Position numbers and translations under genes: made by a program. Of a stretch of DNA of 58,754 bases, positions 37,511-46,069 are shown in pieces. The notes beneath the pieces are model-generated. The model had not been told where the DNA came from and did no database searches. It saw only the letters and a list, made by a program, of their open reading frames with translations. Source of the DNA: Nitrospira sp. (GTDB lineage Bacteria > Nitrospirota > Nitrospiria > Nitrospirales > Nitrospiraceae); assembly GCA_016873395.1 (NCBI GenBank), contig VGXG01000011.1:1-58754 (forward strand). Reading direction: 5' to 3'. How positions within the stretch are numbered: the stretch's first letter is position 1; every line of letters begins with the position of its first letter.

Positions 37511-39874
37511 GTGCGGAAGATCAAACTTCGAGAGGGCACCAACCACGCGAGCCTGTTCGGGTCCCGCGACCTGCACCTCAAGATGATCGAAGACGATCTG
37601 GGGGTGCGGATCTCGGCGCGGGGCGACGAACTCGCGCTGGCCGGGTCGCCGAATGACACTCGCAAAGCCGAGCGTCTTCTGACCGAGCTCGCTGCCCTGA
37701 CCGCGGAAGGCTACGAGCTGCGGGCCGAGGATGTGGCGGTCGCGCTCAAGGCGTTCCGCAGCCGGGCCGATGTCCCTCTGAAAGAACTCCTCCTCAACAC
37801 CGTTCCCATCGCAACGACCAAGCGGTTCGTGGCTCCCAAGTCCGCCACCCAGAAAAAGTATCTGGAGGCGATTCAGAAATACGATATTGTTATTGGAATT
37901 GGCCCAGCCGGGACCGGAAAGTGTATTGCTTCGGGGAGCTTGGTTTTCACAGAGCAGGGCCTTTGTCCAATCGAAAGCCTCGCAACCGACACGGAACCAG
38001 GGAGCTATGTCCCGATCGAGATAGGGGTGGCCGGTACGGATGGGCTCGAACGGGCCAGCCACTTCTATAATGGGGGGATATCACCAACCAAGCACATTCG
38101 GACTCGCTTTGGCTACGAGATTGAAGTGACGCCGGAACATCCGCTGCTACGACTCAACTCGGAGGGTGAGGTTTTATGGGAGCGGGCGGACCGATTGCAG
38201 GTCGGCGATTTTGTGGCCATCCAGCGTGGACAGAATCTATTTGGGCCGGAAGTTAAGGTCGGCTTTGACTACGAACGAAACACCAGGCACGATCACGCCA
38301 AGTCGATTCATTTGGACAGGCTGGACGAGGATTTTGCCTATTTCATGGGCGTTCTGACGGGCGATGGGTGCCTGACATTTAGGAACCGCATCATCCTAAG
38401 CAGTGCCGATGAGCCGATATTGAACTGCTTCTATCGAACGGCAGCCCGAATGGGGCTGCACGTCTTTGCCAATGGCGGCGGCAGGCCGTACGACCGCATC
38501 ATAGCCAGCTCTCAGCTCTATCAGTTACTGCTCCATCTCGGCATGTCGTCCGGGCCTGCGGCGGAAAAACGTGTTCCCCGTACGATCTTGCAGGCTCCGC
38601 GGCACATTGTAGCAGCGTACGTGCGGGGATTGTTTGATGCCGACGGCACGGTCAGCCGCCGAGATGGCTACCCCACTCTGTATTCCGTCTCCAAGCGGCT
38701 CATTGATGAAGTCCAGGTCCTGCTGCTGAACTTCGGCATCCTTGCGCGAAAGCGTCCAAAGTGGACCCTCTATCGAGGTGAGAGAAGGCTCTCGTATCAA
38801 TTGGAAATATGCGGAGCCGATGCAGACCTGTTCATGCGGGAGATCGGCACCGCATTGCCTCGCAAGCAAGCGCTGTTTCAGGAGCGAGAACGGAATACCA
38901 ATGTGGATGTCGTGCCTTTCCTCAGCAAGCTGGTCCGTGAAGGATCTGCAGCGAGCAGGCTGCCTCGAGCGGTCCACAAGCGTCTGGAGGACTACAAGAC
39001 CGGTCGGCGGGCTCCAAGCTATGAAAAACTTGGTGAAATCCTTGGTTTGTTACGCGAACGAGCGCCCACGGCCTGTGCCGTGGCGGTGCTTGAAGAACAT
39101 CACGAGCGGCATTTCTTTTGGGCCGAGATCACCCACATCGAGGACGGGGAAGCGCAAGTCTATGATTTAACCGTTCCCGGCACCCACTCGTTTTGCGCCA
39201 ACGGATTTGTCAATCACAACACCTACCTGGCGATGGCCATGGCGGTGGCGGCGCTGACCAGGAAGGAGGTCAGCCGCATCATCCTGGCCCGGCCGGCGGT
39301 GGAGGCCGGCGAAAAACTCGGGTTCCTGCCCGGGGACATGTATGCCAAGGTCAATCCCTACCTCCGCCCCCTCTATGACGCCCTCTATGACATGATGGAT
39401 GTGGAGCGGGCGAATCGCCTGGTGGAGCGCGGCGAGATCGAGATCGCGCCCCTGGCGTTCATGCGCGGCCGCACGCTCAACGATTCATTCGTGATCCTGG
39501 ACGAGGCGCAGAACGCGACCGCCGAGCAGATGAAAATGTTCCTGACGAGGCTGGGGTTCAATTCCAAGGCGGTCGTCACGGGGGATATCACGCAGGTGGA
39601 CCTGCCGTCGGACCGGCGGTCCGGGCTCATCGAAGCGCGAGACATCCTCAGAGAGATCCCCGGCATCGAGTTCGTCTATTTCGACGAGCGCGACGTGGTC
39701 CGCCACCGGCTGGTCCAGGAGATCATCAAGGCCTATGACCGCCATGCCCCGGAGCGGCGCGCGAGGCCCGGAGCCGAGGTCCGGTCACAGCGGCATCTCG
39801 GCCGAGGAGTCCGCCGGATGCCCAGGCTTCGTCGCGTCGACGGCGGCGAGGACCAAGGAAGCCAACCGCACTGA
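37511..39874 (+). CDS. phoH: PhoH-family ATPase interrupted by an intein
   Basis: 787 residues from GTG 37511. Host protein: residues 1-137 and 571-787 (354 residues). The N-terminal KH-like part is followed by [12 protein letters not shown], where the P-loop is cut after the lysine; the C-terminal extein resumes [12 protein letters not shown], with [19 protein letters not shown] (Walker B) and [10 protein letters not shown]. The C-terminal 45 residues are Arg-rich and unlike PhoH, possibly from a repeat. Known role: PhoH proteins are NTPases linked to RNA metabolism; phoH-ybeY adjacency is conserved. Without splicing the P-loop is not formed. Confidence 0.95.
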   Translation: MRKIKLREGTNHASLFGSRDLHLKMIEDDLGVRISARGDELALAGSPNDTRKAERLLTELAALTAEGYELRAEDVAVALKAFRSRADVPLKELLLNTVPIATTKRFVAPKSATQKKYLEAIQKYDIVIGIGPAGTGKCIASGSLVFTEQGLCPIESLATDTEPGSYVPIEIGVAGTDGLERASHFYNGGISPTKHIRTRFGYEIEVTPEHPLLRLNSEGEVLWERADRLQVGDFVAIQRGQNLFGPEVKVGFDYERNTRHDHAKSIHLDRLDEDFAYFMGVLTGDGCLTFRNRIILSSADEPILNCFYRTAARMGLHVFANGGGRPYDRIIASSQLYQLLLHLGMSSGPAAEKRVPRTILQAPRHIVAAYVRGLFDADGTVSRRDGYPTLYSVSKRLIDEVQVLLLNFGILARKRPKWTLYRGERRLSYQLEICGADADLFMREIGTALPRKQALFQERERNTNVDVVPFLSKLVREGSAASRLPRAVHKRLEDYKTGRRAPSYEKLGEILGLLRERAPTACAVAVLEEHHERHFFWAEITHIEDGEAQVYDLTVPGTHSFCANGFVNHNTYLAMAMAVAALTRKEVSRIILARPAVEAGEKLGFLPGDMYAKVNPYLRPLYDALYDMMDVERANRLVERGEIEIAPLAFMRGRTLNDSFVILDEAQNATAEQMKMFLTRLGFNSKAVVTGDITQVDLPSDRRSGLIEARDILREIPGIEFVYFDERDVVRHRLVQEIIKAYDRHAPERRARPGAEVRSQRHLGRGVRRMPRLRRVDGGEDQGSQPH
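37922..39220 (+). mobile_element. Intein with LAGLIDADG homing endonuclease in PhoH
   Basis: 433 residues (138-570 of the precursor). Splicing residues: Cys1 ([10 protein letters not shown]), block B TPEH near residue 206, C-terminal VNHN followed by Thr+1. Two dodecapeptide motifs, [10 protein letters not shown] and [10 protein letters not shown], mark a homing endonuclease with both acidic residues kept. The base composition is visibly lower in G+C than the flanking extein, a sign of transfer. Insertion between K and T of the Walker A motif is a typical intein site. Confidence 0.93.
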
Positions 39875-39881
39875 TGCAGGC

Positions 39882-39952
39882 GGTTCGATCGGGCTCACCG
39901 CAGGCGGTTCGACCGGGCCTGTCCTGAGCGATGTCGAAGGACTCACCGCAGG
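39882..39952. repeat. GGTTCG/GCTCACC repeat with a CTGAGC-GTCGAAGG unit between phoH and ybeY
   Basis: Two units of GGCGGTTCGA-CGGGCTCACCGCA-like sequence followed by CCTGAGCGATGTCGAAGGAC. The ATG at 39931 used for ybeY lies inside the last unit. The same family is found inside the ArnT-like gene (48721-48818) and the methyltransferase-like gene (52556-52613). Confidence 0.7.
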
Positions 39953-40530
39953 TGTTGGTGCGAAGCCTGCTCCGGCGCGCTCGGCCCGTCCGGACGGTGT
40001 GGGAGAGGCTGGGTCGGCGCGTGGTTGCGGCGGCCGGGGAGCCGGGAGCCCAACTCAGCCTGCTGCTGGTCGGTGATCGCCGGATGCGGCGATTGAATTG
40101 CCTCTACCGAGGCCGAGACTCTCCCACCGATGTGCTGGCCTTTCCGATGCGGGACGCCCGTATACCCGTCACCCGTCACTCGTCACTCGTCACGTCCGGA
40201 ATGCTCGGCGACGTGGTGATTTCCTTGCGGCAGGCGGCCCGCCAAGCCAAGGACGCCGGCCGTTCCCTGGACCATGAGCTGGCCACGCTGTTGATCCATG
40301 GGACGCTCCATCTGCTGGGGTACGATCATGAACGGGGAGGTCGTGAAGCCATGCGGATGCGACGGAAGGAACGGGCTATTTTGCGAACGGTGGTGCCGGT
40401 GCCGAGACTCATAAGATGGGTGACAAGCACGACACGGAGACGCGGAGACGCGGAGACGCGGAGATCGCCCTTTCACCGTGTCGCCCCTTCACCGCGTCGG
40501 CGGTCACCCTTGTCCCTCACGGTTCTATGA
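39931..40530 (+). CDS. ybeY: Endoribonuclease YbeY
   Basis: 199 residues from ATG 39931 (a GTG at 39952 is an alternative lying at the usual family start). The zinc motif HGTLHLLGYDHE (HxxxHxxxxxH) is intact, with YRGRDSPTDVLAFPM upstream. Residues about 77-88 (PVTRHSSLVTS) are a repeat-derived insert between two conserved strands, and the last about 35 residues (Arg/Thr-rich) come from another repeat. Known role: single-strand endoribonuclease in 16S rRNA 3' maturation and ribosome quality control. ATGA overlap with ftsY. Confidence 0.93.
   Translation: MSKDSPQVLVRSLLRRARPVRTVWERLGRRVVAAAGEPGAQLSLLLVGDRRMRRLNCLYRGRDSPTDVLAFPMRDARIPVTRHSSLVTSGMLGDVVISLRQAARQAKDAGRSLDHELATLLIHGTLHLLGYDHERGGREAMRMRRKERAILRTVVPVPRLIRWVTSTTRRRGDAETRRSPFHRVAPSPRRRSPLSLTVL
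40163..40195. repeat. CGTCAC repeat read in frame inside ybeY
   Basis: Four near-repeats of the unit CGTCACC/TCGTCACT. Same family as 31865-31950 and 44834-45022. It is translated as TRHSSLVT. Confidence 0.75.
40430..40519. repeat. GGAGACGC/CACCGCGTC palindrome at the ybeY-ftsY junction
   Basis: Three GGAGACGCGGAGA units face CACCGTGTCGCCCCTTCACC and CACCGCGTCGG. It provides the C-terminal tail of YbeY and ends about ten bases before the ftsY ATG. Related to the repeats at 51003-51104 and 51735-51838. Confidence 0.75.
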
Positions 40531-41459
40531 ATTGGTTGCAACGGCTTCATGAAGGGTTGGCCAAGACGCGCCTGGCCCTGCGCGGCTCGCTGGATCGCCT
40601 CATCGGCGGCGGACCGGATCCGGCCGTGCTGGAGGAATTCGAGGCCTCGCTGATCGCGGCGGACCTGGGCGTACGCACGGTGCGCCGACTCATGGATCGA
40701 GTCCAGGCGGAAACGAAAACCCCGGTCCCGGTCCAGTCGGCCCCGGGGCAACCTCTCCTGCACGTCTTGAAGGAAACCATCCTGGGCCAGCTTCGCGCCT
40801 GCGAGGGGGAACCGATCGAGCGGCTCGTGGACCAAGGGCCGAAGCCCTACGTCATCTTAACGGTCGGGGTGAACGGCGTCGGCAAGACGACGACGGTGGC
40901 CAAACTGGCGCAACGGCTGCAGCAAGCCGGAAACAAGCCGTTGCTGGTGGCGGCGGATACGTTTCGGGCCGCCGCGATCGAGCAGTTGGAGGTCTGGGGC
41001 GGGCGGATCGGGCTGGATGTCATCCGGCATCAACAGGGGGCGGACCCCTCCGCCGTCGTGTTCGACGGCCTGGCCGCAGCCAAGGCTCGCGGCGCCGACG
41101 TGGTCCTGATCGACACGGCGGGTCGCCTCCACACGAAGGCCAATTTGATGGACGAGTTAAAAAAGATCAAGCGGGTCCTGGCCAGGGAGCTGCCGGGGGC
41201 GCCGCACGAGGTGCTGCTCGTGGTGGATGCCACCGTGGGCCAGAACGCTCTTTCACAGGCCAAGCAGTTTCACGAGGCGGTCGGAGTGACTGGCATCGTC
41301 CTGACGAAGCTGGACGGCACCGCCCGTGGCGGGATCGTGGTGGCGATCGCCGAGGCATTGAAGATTCCGGTCCGCCTCATCGGAGTGGGCGAAAAGGTGG
41401 AAGACCTGCAGGACTTTCACGCCCGGGAGTTTGTGGAGGCCCTCTTTGAGAAAACCTGA
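40527..41459 (+). CDS. ftsY: Signal recognition particle receptor FtsY
   Basis: 310 residues from ATG 40527 overlapping the ybeY stop as ATGA; a longer open frame upstream is repeat sequence and is rejected. N domain about 1-90, then the G domain with TVGVNGVGKTTTVAKLA, DTFRAAAIEQL, DTAGRLHTK and TKLDGTARGG. The acidic A domain of E. coli FtsY is absent, which is common. Known role: GTPase that docks SRP-ribosome complexes at the membrane. Confidence 0.96.
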   Translation: MNWLQRLHEGLAKTRLALRGSLDRLIGGGPDPAVLEEFEASLIAADLGVRTVRRLMDRVQAETKTPVPVQSAPGQPLLHVLKETILGQLRACEGEPIERLVDQGPKPYVILTVGVNGVGKTTTVAKLAQRLQQAGNKPLLVAADTFRAAAIEQLEVWGGRIGLDVIRHQQGADPSAVVFDGLAAAKARGADVVLIDTAGRLHTKANLMDELKKIKRVLARELPGAPHEVLLVVDATVGQNALSQAKQFHEAVGVTGIVLTKLDGTARGGIVVAIAEALKIPVRLIGVGEKVEDLQDFHAREFVEALFEKT

Positions 41460-41646
41460 CAATCTTGGTGCTATAATTACCCTCACGCCGTTTCCTGCGG
41501 GCTCTTTGCCCGTCGTCACTGACCGGCTGCCTCTCTGCTTTTCGGGAGTGCCGAGCGGTTTTTCAACAGCCGGCCGGTCATGATGCGGCTCGCGACGCGG
41601 CTGAGATCTGTCCCGATGTTATTCTGTGGTGACACGGAGATGCCGG

Positions 41647-42441
41647 ATGGCCAAGATCCTGGTCGTGGATGATGACCGGATGATTTGCGATCTCCTGCAG
41701 GCGGTGCTCAGCCGTCATGGGCACGAGGTCCTCACGGCGACCGATGGGGAACGGGGCCTGGAACTGTACCAGCAGCACCGTCCGGGCATCACGCTGTTGG
41801 ACTTCCGCATGCCGAAGATGGACGGGATTACAGTGTTGAGGCGGATCAGGGCCCTGAATCCGGAGGCTTCCGTCGTCATGCTGGCAGGTGGAGGGACGGA
41901 GGCGTTGGAGGCACGGGCCAGGGAGTTGGGTGTGACCGACTTTCTCAGGAAAGCCGCGTCGCTGGAGGCGTTGGTTGGGGCGATGGAACGGGGACTCCAG
42001 GCGCCGGCTCCATCCGCTGCGGCACCGCAAGCCGGGCGCGCGGCCCAGAGGATGCCTGCGGAGAGCGAGGCCGCTGAATCCATCCTCATCGTGGATGACG
42101 AAGAGATGATCCGAGGACTGCTCACAAAATTCTTGACCCGCAAAGGGTATCGGGTCAGGGCAGCTCGAAACGGCGAAGAAGCGCTGGCCATGGTCAAGCA
42201 GGAGGCCCCTCGGATGGTCATTCTGGATATGTATATGCCGGGCATGAACGGCGTGGAAGTCCTGCGTCGGTTGCGGGCCGGGCACTATACGGGCGGGGTG
42301 GTCGCCTTGACCGCCAGTCAGGACGAGCAGTTGTTGCAACAGACCCTGGATCTCGGGTCGGTGGATGTCATGGGCAAACCAGTCGATCTGGAGCGACTGG
42401 AGCTGGTGATACAGGTGTGCCTCGTCCTGACGGGGTCGTGA
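41647..42441 (+). CDS. Double receiver-domain response regulator without output domain
   Basis: 264 residues from ATG 41647. Receiver 1 (about 1-118): ILVVDDDRMICDLL, phospho-acceptor Asp in TLLDFRMPKMDG, late Lys in FLRKAAS, with an unusual LAGGGTEAL stretch. A Pro/Ala linker (about 120-145) follows. Receiver 2 (about 148-262): ILIVDDEEMIRGLL, Asp in VILDMYMPGMNG, Lys in DVMGKPVD. No DNA-binding or enzymatic output is present, so it probably works in a phosphorelay or by protein contacts. No histidine kinase is adjacent. Confidence 0.9.
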   Translation: MAKILVVDDDRMICDLLQAVLSRHGHEVLTATDGERGLELYQQHRPGITLLDFRMPKMDGITVLRRIRALNPEASVVMLAGGGTEALEARARELGVTDFLRKAASLEALVGAMERGLQAPAPSAAAPQAGRAAQRMPAESEAAESILIVDDEEMIRGLLTKFLTRKGYRVRAARNGEEALAMVKQEAPRMVILDMYMPGMNGVEVLRRLRAGHYTGGVVALTASQDEQLLQQTLDLGSVDVMGKPVDLERLELVIQVCLVLTGS

Positions 42442-42445
42442 GCCG

Positions 42446-44839
42446 GTGCTCCGTTTTAGGTCTTGCTATTCCCGCAGTGGCTGCGTCGCCCTGCTCGCTG
42501 TGTGCTTGTTCACCGTCCTGCCGGTCCTGGCGGCGGACCGGCGGTCTTCCTCCTCCGGTTCCGAATCCATCGGTCATTCCAGTGCGGCTCCGCAGGCCCA
42601 TGACAGAGAGGTCGAGGTGCTGGCCCACGACCTTTCCGTCGAGCTGGCCCCGGATCGGCATGAGCTGAAGGCCAGGGATCGCATCGCGCTCAAGGTCCCG
42701 GCCAATCGCCAGCACGTCTCATTCTTGCTCAACTCTGCGCTGCGCGTGGCCAGCGTGCAGAGTCGGACGGAAGCCGGCCCACGACCTCTTGCATACGTTA
42801 CGGAGCCGGCGCGAGGGGCACCCGTTGCCCCCTCACCCTCCCCTCTCCCATCACCCGTTGCAACGGACGGAGCAACGGGTCCCGGGGAGAGGGCTGGGGT
42901 GAGGGGAAAAGCCACGGGTCCCCGGCGCGAGGCAACGGGTGAAGGAGAGCGGCTTGTCACGGTCGATCTGAACGGCGAAGTCACCTCCGGTCAGATCGTC
43001 ACGCTGGAGTGGAGCTATGAAGGGACGATCAACGATCCCCCGCGCGAGCCCCGCCACCTCCGGTTTGTGACGCCCAGTGAGACAGCGGGGTACATCGGCG
43101 GCGAAGGAGTCTATTTGAGCGGGGAGACCCATTGGTACCCGGAGGTTCCGGGATCGCTTCCGACCTTCCGCCTGACGGTTACGACCCCCGAGGATTGGCA
43201 GGCCGTGACCCACGGGAAGCAGATCGCGCGGGAGGCGAGATCGACGGCTGCGAGGGGGACGGTCACGGCGCAATGGGACGTCGCCGCCAAGACGGAAGCG
43301 CTCACGCTGGTGGCCAACCGCTTCGTGGTTCAGCATCGGGATTGGCGCGATCCCTCGGGCCGCACGATCGAGGTGGCCGCCTACCTGTTTCCCGAAGATG
43401 CCTCGTTGGCTCAGGAGTACCTGGATGCCTCGGTCCGGTATCTGGAGACCTACAGCAAACTCCTGGGCTCCTACCCATTCCCCAAGTTCGCCGTCGTGGA
43501 AAACTTTTTCGCCAGCGGGCTCGGCATGCCGTCGTTCACTTTGCTGGGGAGCGGGGTCATCAAGCGGCATTACGTCCAGCCCTATGCCCTGGGCCACGAG
43601 ATCGTCCATTCCTGGTTCGGCAACTGGCTGTTCAACGACGCTGCGGAGGGAAACTGGGTGGAGGGGCTGACCACGTACCTGGCCAACTACTACTATGACG
43701 AGTTCAGCGGGAGCGAAGCGCAGGCTCGCGAACAGCGTCGCATGATGGTGCTGGGCTACGCCGTCTACGTCAGACCTGAGGAGGACTACCCGGTGGCGCA
43801 TTTCCGGCAGAAGGTGGATCAGAAGGACAACGCCATCGGCTATCAAAAGGCGGCCATGATTTTCCACATGCTCAGGCGGGACATCGGCGACGGGGCGTTC
43901 TGGAGCGGCCTCCGGAGGCTGGTGGCCGAGCGCGGCGGGGCCTATTCGACGTGGCGGGATGTGGAGGAGATCTTTGCCGCGGCAGCGGGCAGGAATCTAC
44001 GGTGGTTCTTCGCCCAGTGGGTGGAACGTCCCGGCGCTCCCATCCTGGGCATTATGGAAGCCTTGGACCAGGATGGAGGACCGCGGGTAAGGCAGGGGTC
44101 CGATGGTTTTGTGTTGCAGTTTCGGGTCGTTCAAGCTGGCCTTGCGGGCGAGCCGTACCGACTGAATCTTCCCGTCTCGGTGAACATGGCCGATGGCCGG
44201 ACCCATCGTGTCCTAGCCAAGGTGGAATCCCGTGACCAGGCGCTGACCCTCCACCTGCCGAGCCGGCCGCTCAGCGTGACGATCGATCCGGACTTTGACT
44301 CGTTCCGAAGGCTGGCGCGGGAACAACTTCCCCCCATGCTGAACCTGTTCGTCACGGATCAGCACAGGACTCTGGTGCTCCCTGGAATGGGGACCGAGGC
44401 GGACCAGGAGCCGTACCGAGGGCTGGCCGGGCAGATTCTGTCGCGCGAGCCGGCCGTCGTCCAGGTTTCCGATCAGGAGTTCGCCTCCCTGGATGGCTCG
44501 GTCCTGGTGCTGGGCGGACCCGGTGTGAATCGAGCGGCAGACCGGGTGGCCCAGGCCTGCGGCGGCCGCGTCAGCCTTGGGAGGGATCGGTTTGCCGTCG
44601 AAGGGAAGACCTACGAGGGGACGGACAAGGCATTGCTGATCACCTGCCGCCGTCCGGATCGTCCAGGGACCGTGGTCACGCTGTTCTACGGGCTGGCTCC
44701 CCCGGCGGCCGCCAAGGTCGCGCGCCTGCTGTTCTTCTACGGGTGGCAGAGCTATATCGTCTTTCACGACGGAACGGTCGTGGCAAGGGGAGACTTTGCA
44801 TCGCCCAAGGAAGAAGTGGAGGTACGACTTGCTGAGTGA
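42446..44839 (+). CDS. Exported M1-family zinc metallopeptidase
   Basis: 797 residues from GTG 42446, four bases after the receiver gene. A signal peptide (residues 1 to about 30, ending PVLAADR) predicts export. The M1 core has GHEIVHSWFGNWLFND with HExxH and the downstream GNWVEGLTTYLANYYYDE glutamate; ahead of it FASGLGMPSFTLLG stands in for the usual GAMEN exopeptidase motif, so aminopeptidase activity is uncertain. Residues about 127-169 (PSPSPLPSPVATDGATGPGE...) are a repeat-derived insert. A long C-terminal domain ends in a Rossmann-like part. Substrate unknown. Confidence 0.85.
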   Translation: MLRFRSCYSRSGCVALLAVCLFTVLPVLAADRRSSSSGSESIGHSSAAPQAHDREVEVLAHDLSVELAPDRHELKARDRIALKVPANRQHVSFLLNSALRVASVQSRTEAGPRPLAYVTEPARGAPVAPSPSPLPSPVATDGATGPGERAGVRGKATGPRREATGEGERLVTVDLNGEVTSGQIVTLEWSYEGTINDPPREPRHLRFVTPSETAGYIGGEGVYLSGETHWYPEVPGSLPTFRLTVTTPEDWQAVTHGKQIAREARSTAARGTVTAQWDVAAKTEALTLVANRFVVQHRDWRDPSGRTIEVAAYLFPEDASLAQEYLDASVRYLETYSKLLGSYPFPKFAVVENFFASGLGMPSFTLLGSGVIKRHYVQPYALGHEIVHSWFGNWLFNDAAEGNWVEGLTTYLANYYYDEFSGSEAQAREQRRMMVLGYAVYVRPEEDYPVAHFRQKVDQKDNAIGYQKAAMIFHMLRRDIGDGAFWSGLRRLVAERGGAYSTWRDVEEIFAAAAGRNLRWFFAQWVERPGAPILGIMEALDQDGGPRVRQGSDGFVLQFRVVQAGLAGEPYRLNLPVSVNMADGRTHRVLAKVESRDQALTLHLPSRPLSVTIDPDFDSFRRLAREQLPPMLNLFVTDQHRTLVLPGMGTEADQEPYRGLAGQILSREPAVVQVSDQEFASLDGSVLVLGGPGVNRAADRVAQACGGRVSLGRDRFAVEGKTYEGTDKALLITCRRPDRPGTVVTLFYGLAPPAAAKVARLLFFYGWQSYIVFHDGTVVARGDFASPKEEVEVRLAE
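42826..42952. repeat. CCCTCACCCTCCCCTC/GGGGAGAGGG repeat inside the M1 gene
   Basis: An imperfect palindrome of about 127 bases with nested ACCCGTTGC and GCAACGGGT 9-mers, read through in frame. Its CCCTCTCCC arms match the repeat between the two Tat genes (53948-53996). Confidence 0.75.
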
Positions 44840-45022
44840 CAGGTGACGCGTGACGGGTGACGGGTGACGAGAGAGAAACGTGAGAGGAGAAGAGACAAGA
44901 TGAAACGCGTTTTGATTGTTGGAGTGGTTGGTCTGCTTACGATACTGTTCTGGCCGGTGCTGAACGATTCTGGCTTTGGCCTCCTGCTTGACACGTCACG
45001 CGTCACGCGTCACGCGTCACTG
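44834..45022. repeat. GTGACGGGTGAC/GTCACGCGTCAC inverted pair around the TolB-like start
   Basis: Left arm 44834-44871 (GTGAC-CGTGAC units) and right arm 44990-45022 (three CGTCACG units), 118 bases apart. The start codon and signal segment of the TolB-like gene lie in the loop; the right arm is translated as TSRVTRHAS. Confidence 0.75.
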
Positions 45023-46069
45023 TCTGCAGAGCCGACTGAACGTCATCTGGCCAACATCCGGCAGTTGACGTTCGGCAACAAGAATGCCGAGGCCTATTTC
45101 TCCTTCAGCGGCAACAGGCTGGTGTTCCAGTCCACGAACGACTGGAGGGAACAGATCCAGGCGACGAGCAAGACCGGCGGCAAGAGCCTGGGCTGCTACC
45201 AGATGTACGTGATGGACCTGGAGAGCGAAGCGATCAGGCTCGTGAGCACCGGTGTCGGCGCCACGACCTGCGGCTACTTCTTCCCCGGCGACCGGCGCGT
45301 CCTCTACTCCTCCACGCATCTCGTCGGTCCCAACTGCCCGCCGAAGCCGAAGGTGGCAGGCAAGTACCGGTGGGCGCTGGACGACTACGACATCTTTTCG
45401 GTCAGGCTGGACGGGCAGCAGATCCAGCGGCTGACGACGACGCCGGGCTACGACGCGGAAGCGACGGTCTCGCCGGACGGCAAGACGATTGTTTTTACCT
45501 CGGTCCGTGACGGAGACCTCGACCTCTACGCAATGAACCTGGACGGGACTCACTTCCGGCGTCTGACCCAGGAGATCGGCTACGACGGCGGGGCGTTCTT
45601 TTCGCCGGACAGCCGGCGGATCGTCTACCGGGCATTCCACCCACGCGAGCCGGCGGAGGTGGACGAGTACCAGGCCCTGCTGGCGCAGAAGCTGGTCGAG
45701 CCGAGCCGCCTGGAGCTTTTCGTGATGCAGGCGGACGGAAGCGACAAGCGGCAGGTGACCGCCAACGGGGCGTCCAACTTTGCGCCCTTCTTTCATCCGG
45801 ACGGCCGCCGGATCATCTTTTCTTCCAATTTCCCCCACCCCTCCCTCCCCCTTGCAGGGGGAGGGGAGGGAGGGGGCGGCGGTCCGCCCACGTTTCATCT
45901 CTACCTGATCGGGGATGACGGCGCTGGCCTGGAGCAGATAACCTTCGAGGGCGGGTTCAACAGCTTTCCCATGTTCTCCCCCGATGGAACCAAGCTGGTG
46001 TGGATCTCCGATCGCCACGCGGCCTCGCGCGGCGAGTTCAACATTTTTCTGGCTGATTGGGTGCCGTGA
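44900..46069 (+). CDS. TolB-like beta-propeller protein, probably exported
   Basis: 389 residues from ATG 44900; an in-frame start at 44864 is in a repeat. The N-terminal hydrophobic segment (RVLIVGVVGLLTILFW) acts as signal or anchor. PD40/WD40-like blades repeat the pattern D-[AG]-x-F-S-P-D-G: AEATVSPDGKTIVFTS, GGAFFSPDSRRIVY, FAPFFHPDGRRIIFSS and NSFPMFSPDGTKLVWIS, with DLYAMNLDGTHFRRLT between. Residues about 310-329 (HPSLPLAGGGEGGGGG) are a repeat insert in a loop. By family, a periplasmic binding scaffold; no pal or tolA is near. Confidence 0.85.
   Translation: MKRVLIVGVVGLLTILFWPVLNDSGFGLLLDTSRVTRHASLSAEPTERHLANIRQLTFGNKNAEAYFSFSGNRLVFQSTNDWREQIQATSKTGGKSLGCYQMYVMDLESEAIRLVSTGVGATTCGYFFPGDRRVLYSSTHLVGPNCPPKPKVAGKYRWALDDYDIFSVRLDGQQIQRLTTTPGYDAEATVSPDGKTIVFTSVRDGDLDLYAMNLDGTHFRRLTQEIGYDGGAFFSPDSRRIVYRAFHPREPAEVDEYQALLAQKLVEPSRLELFVMQADGSDKRQVTANGASNFAPFFHPDGRRIIFSSNFPHPSLPLAGGGEGGGGGPPTFHLYLIGDDGAGLEQITFEGGFNSFPMFSPDGTKLVWISDRHAASRGEFNIFLADWVP
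45830..45886. repeat. CCCCTCCCTCCCCC/GGGGGAGGGGAGGG palindrome inside the TolB-like gene
   Basis: A hairpin with loop TTGCA, read as HPSLPLAGGGEGGGGG. The same palindrome type flanks the DUF559 gene at 56955-56996 and 57339-57384. Confidence 0.75.

Noticed and set aside
38166-39220. Free-standing homing endonuclease gene inside phoH
   Set aside because: The endonuclease segment is continuous and in frame with both exteins and has splicing motifs, so it is an intein rather than a separate gene.
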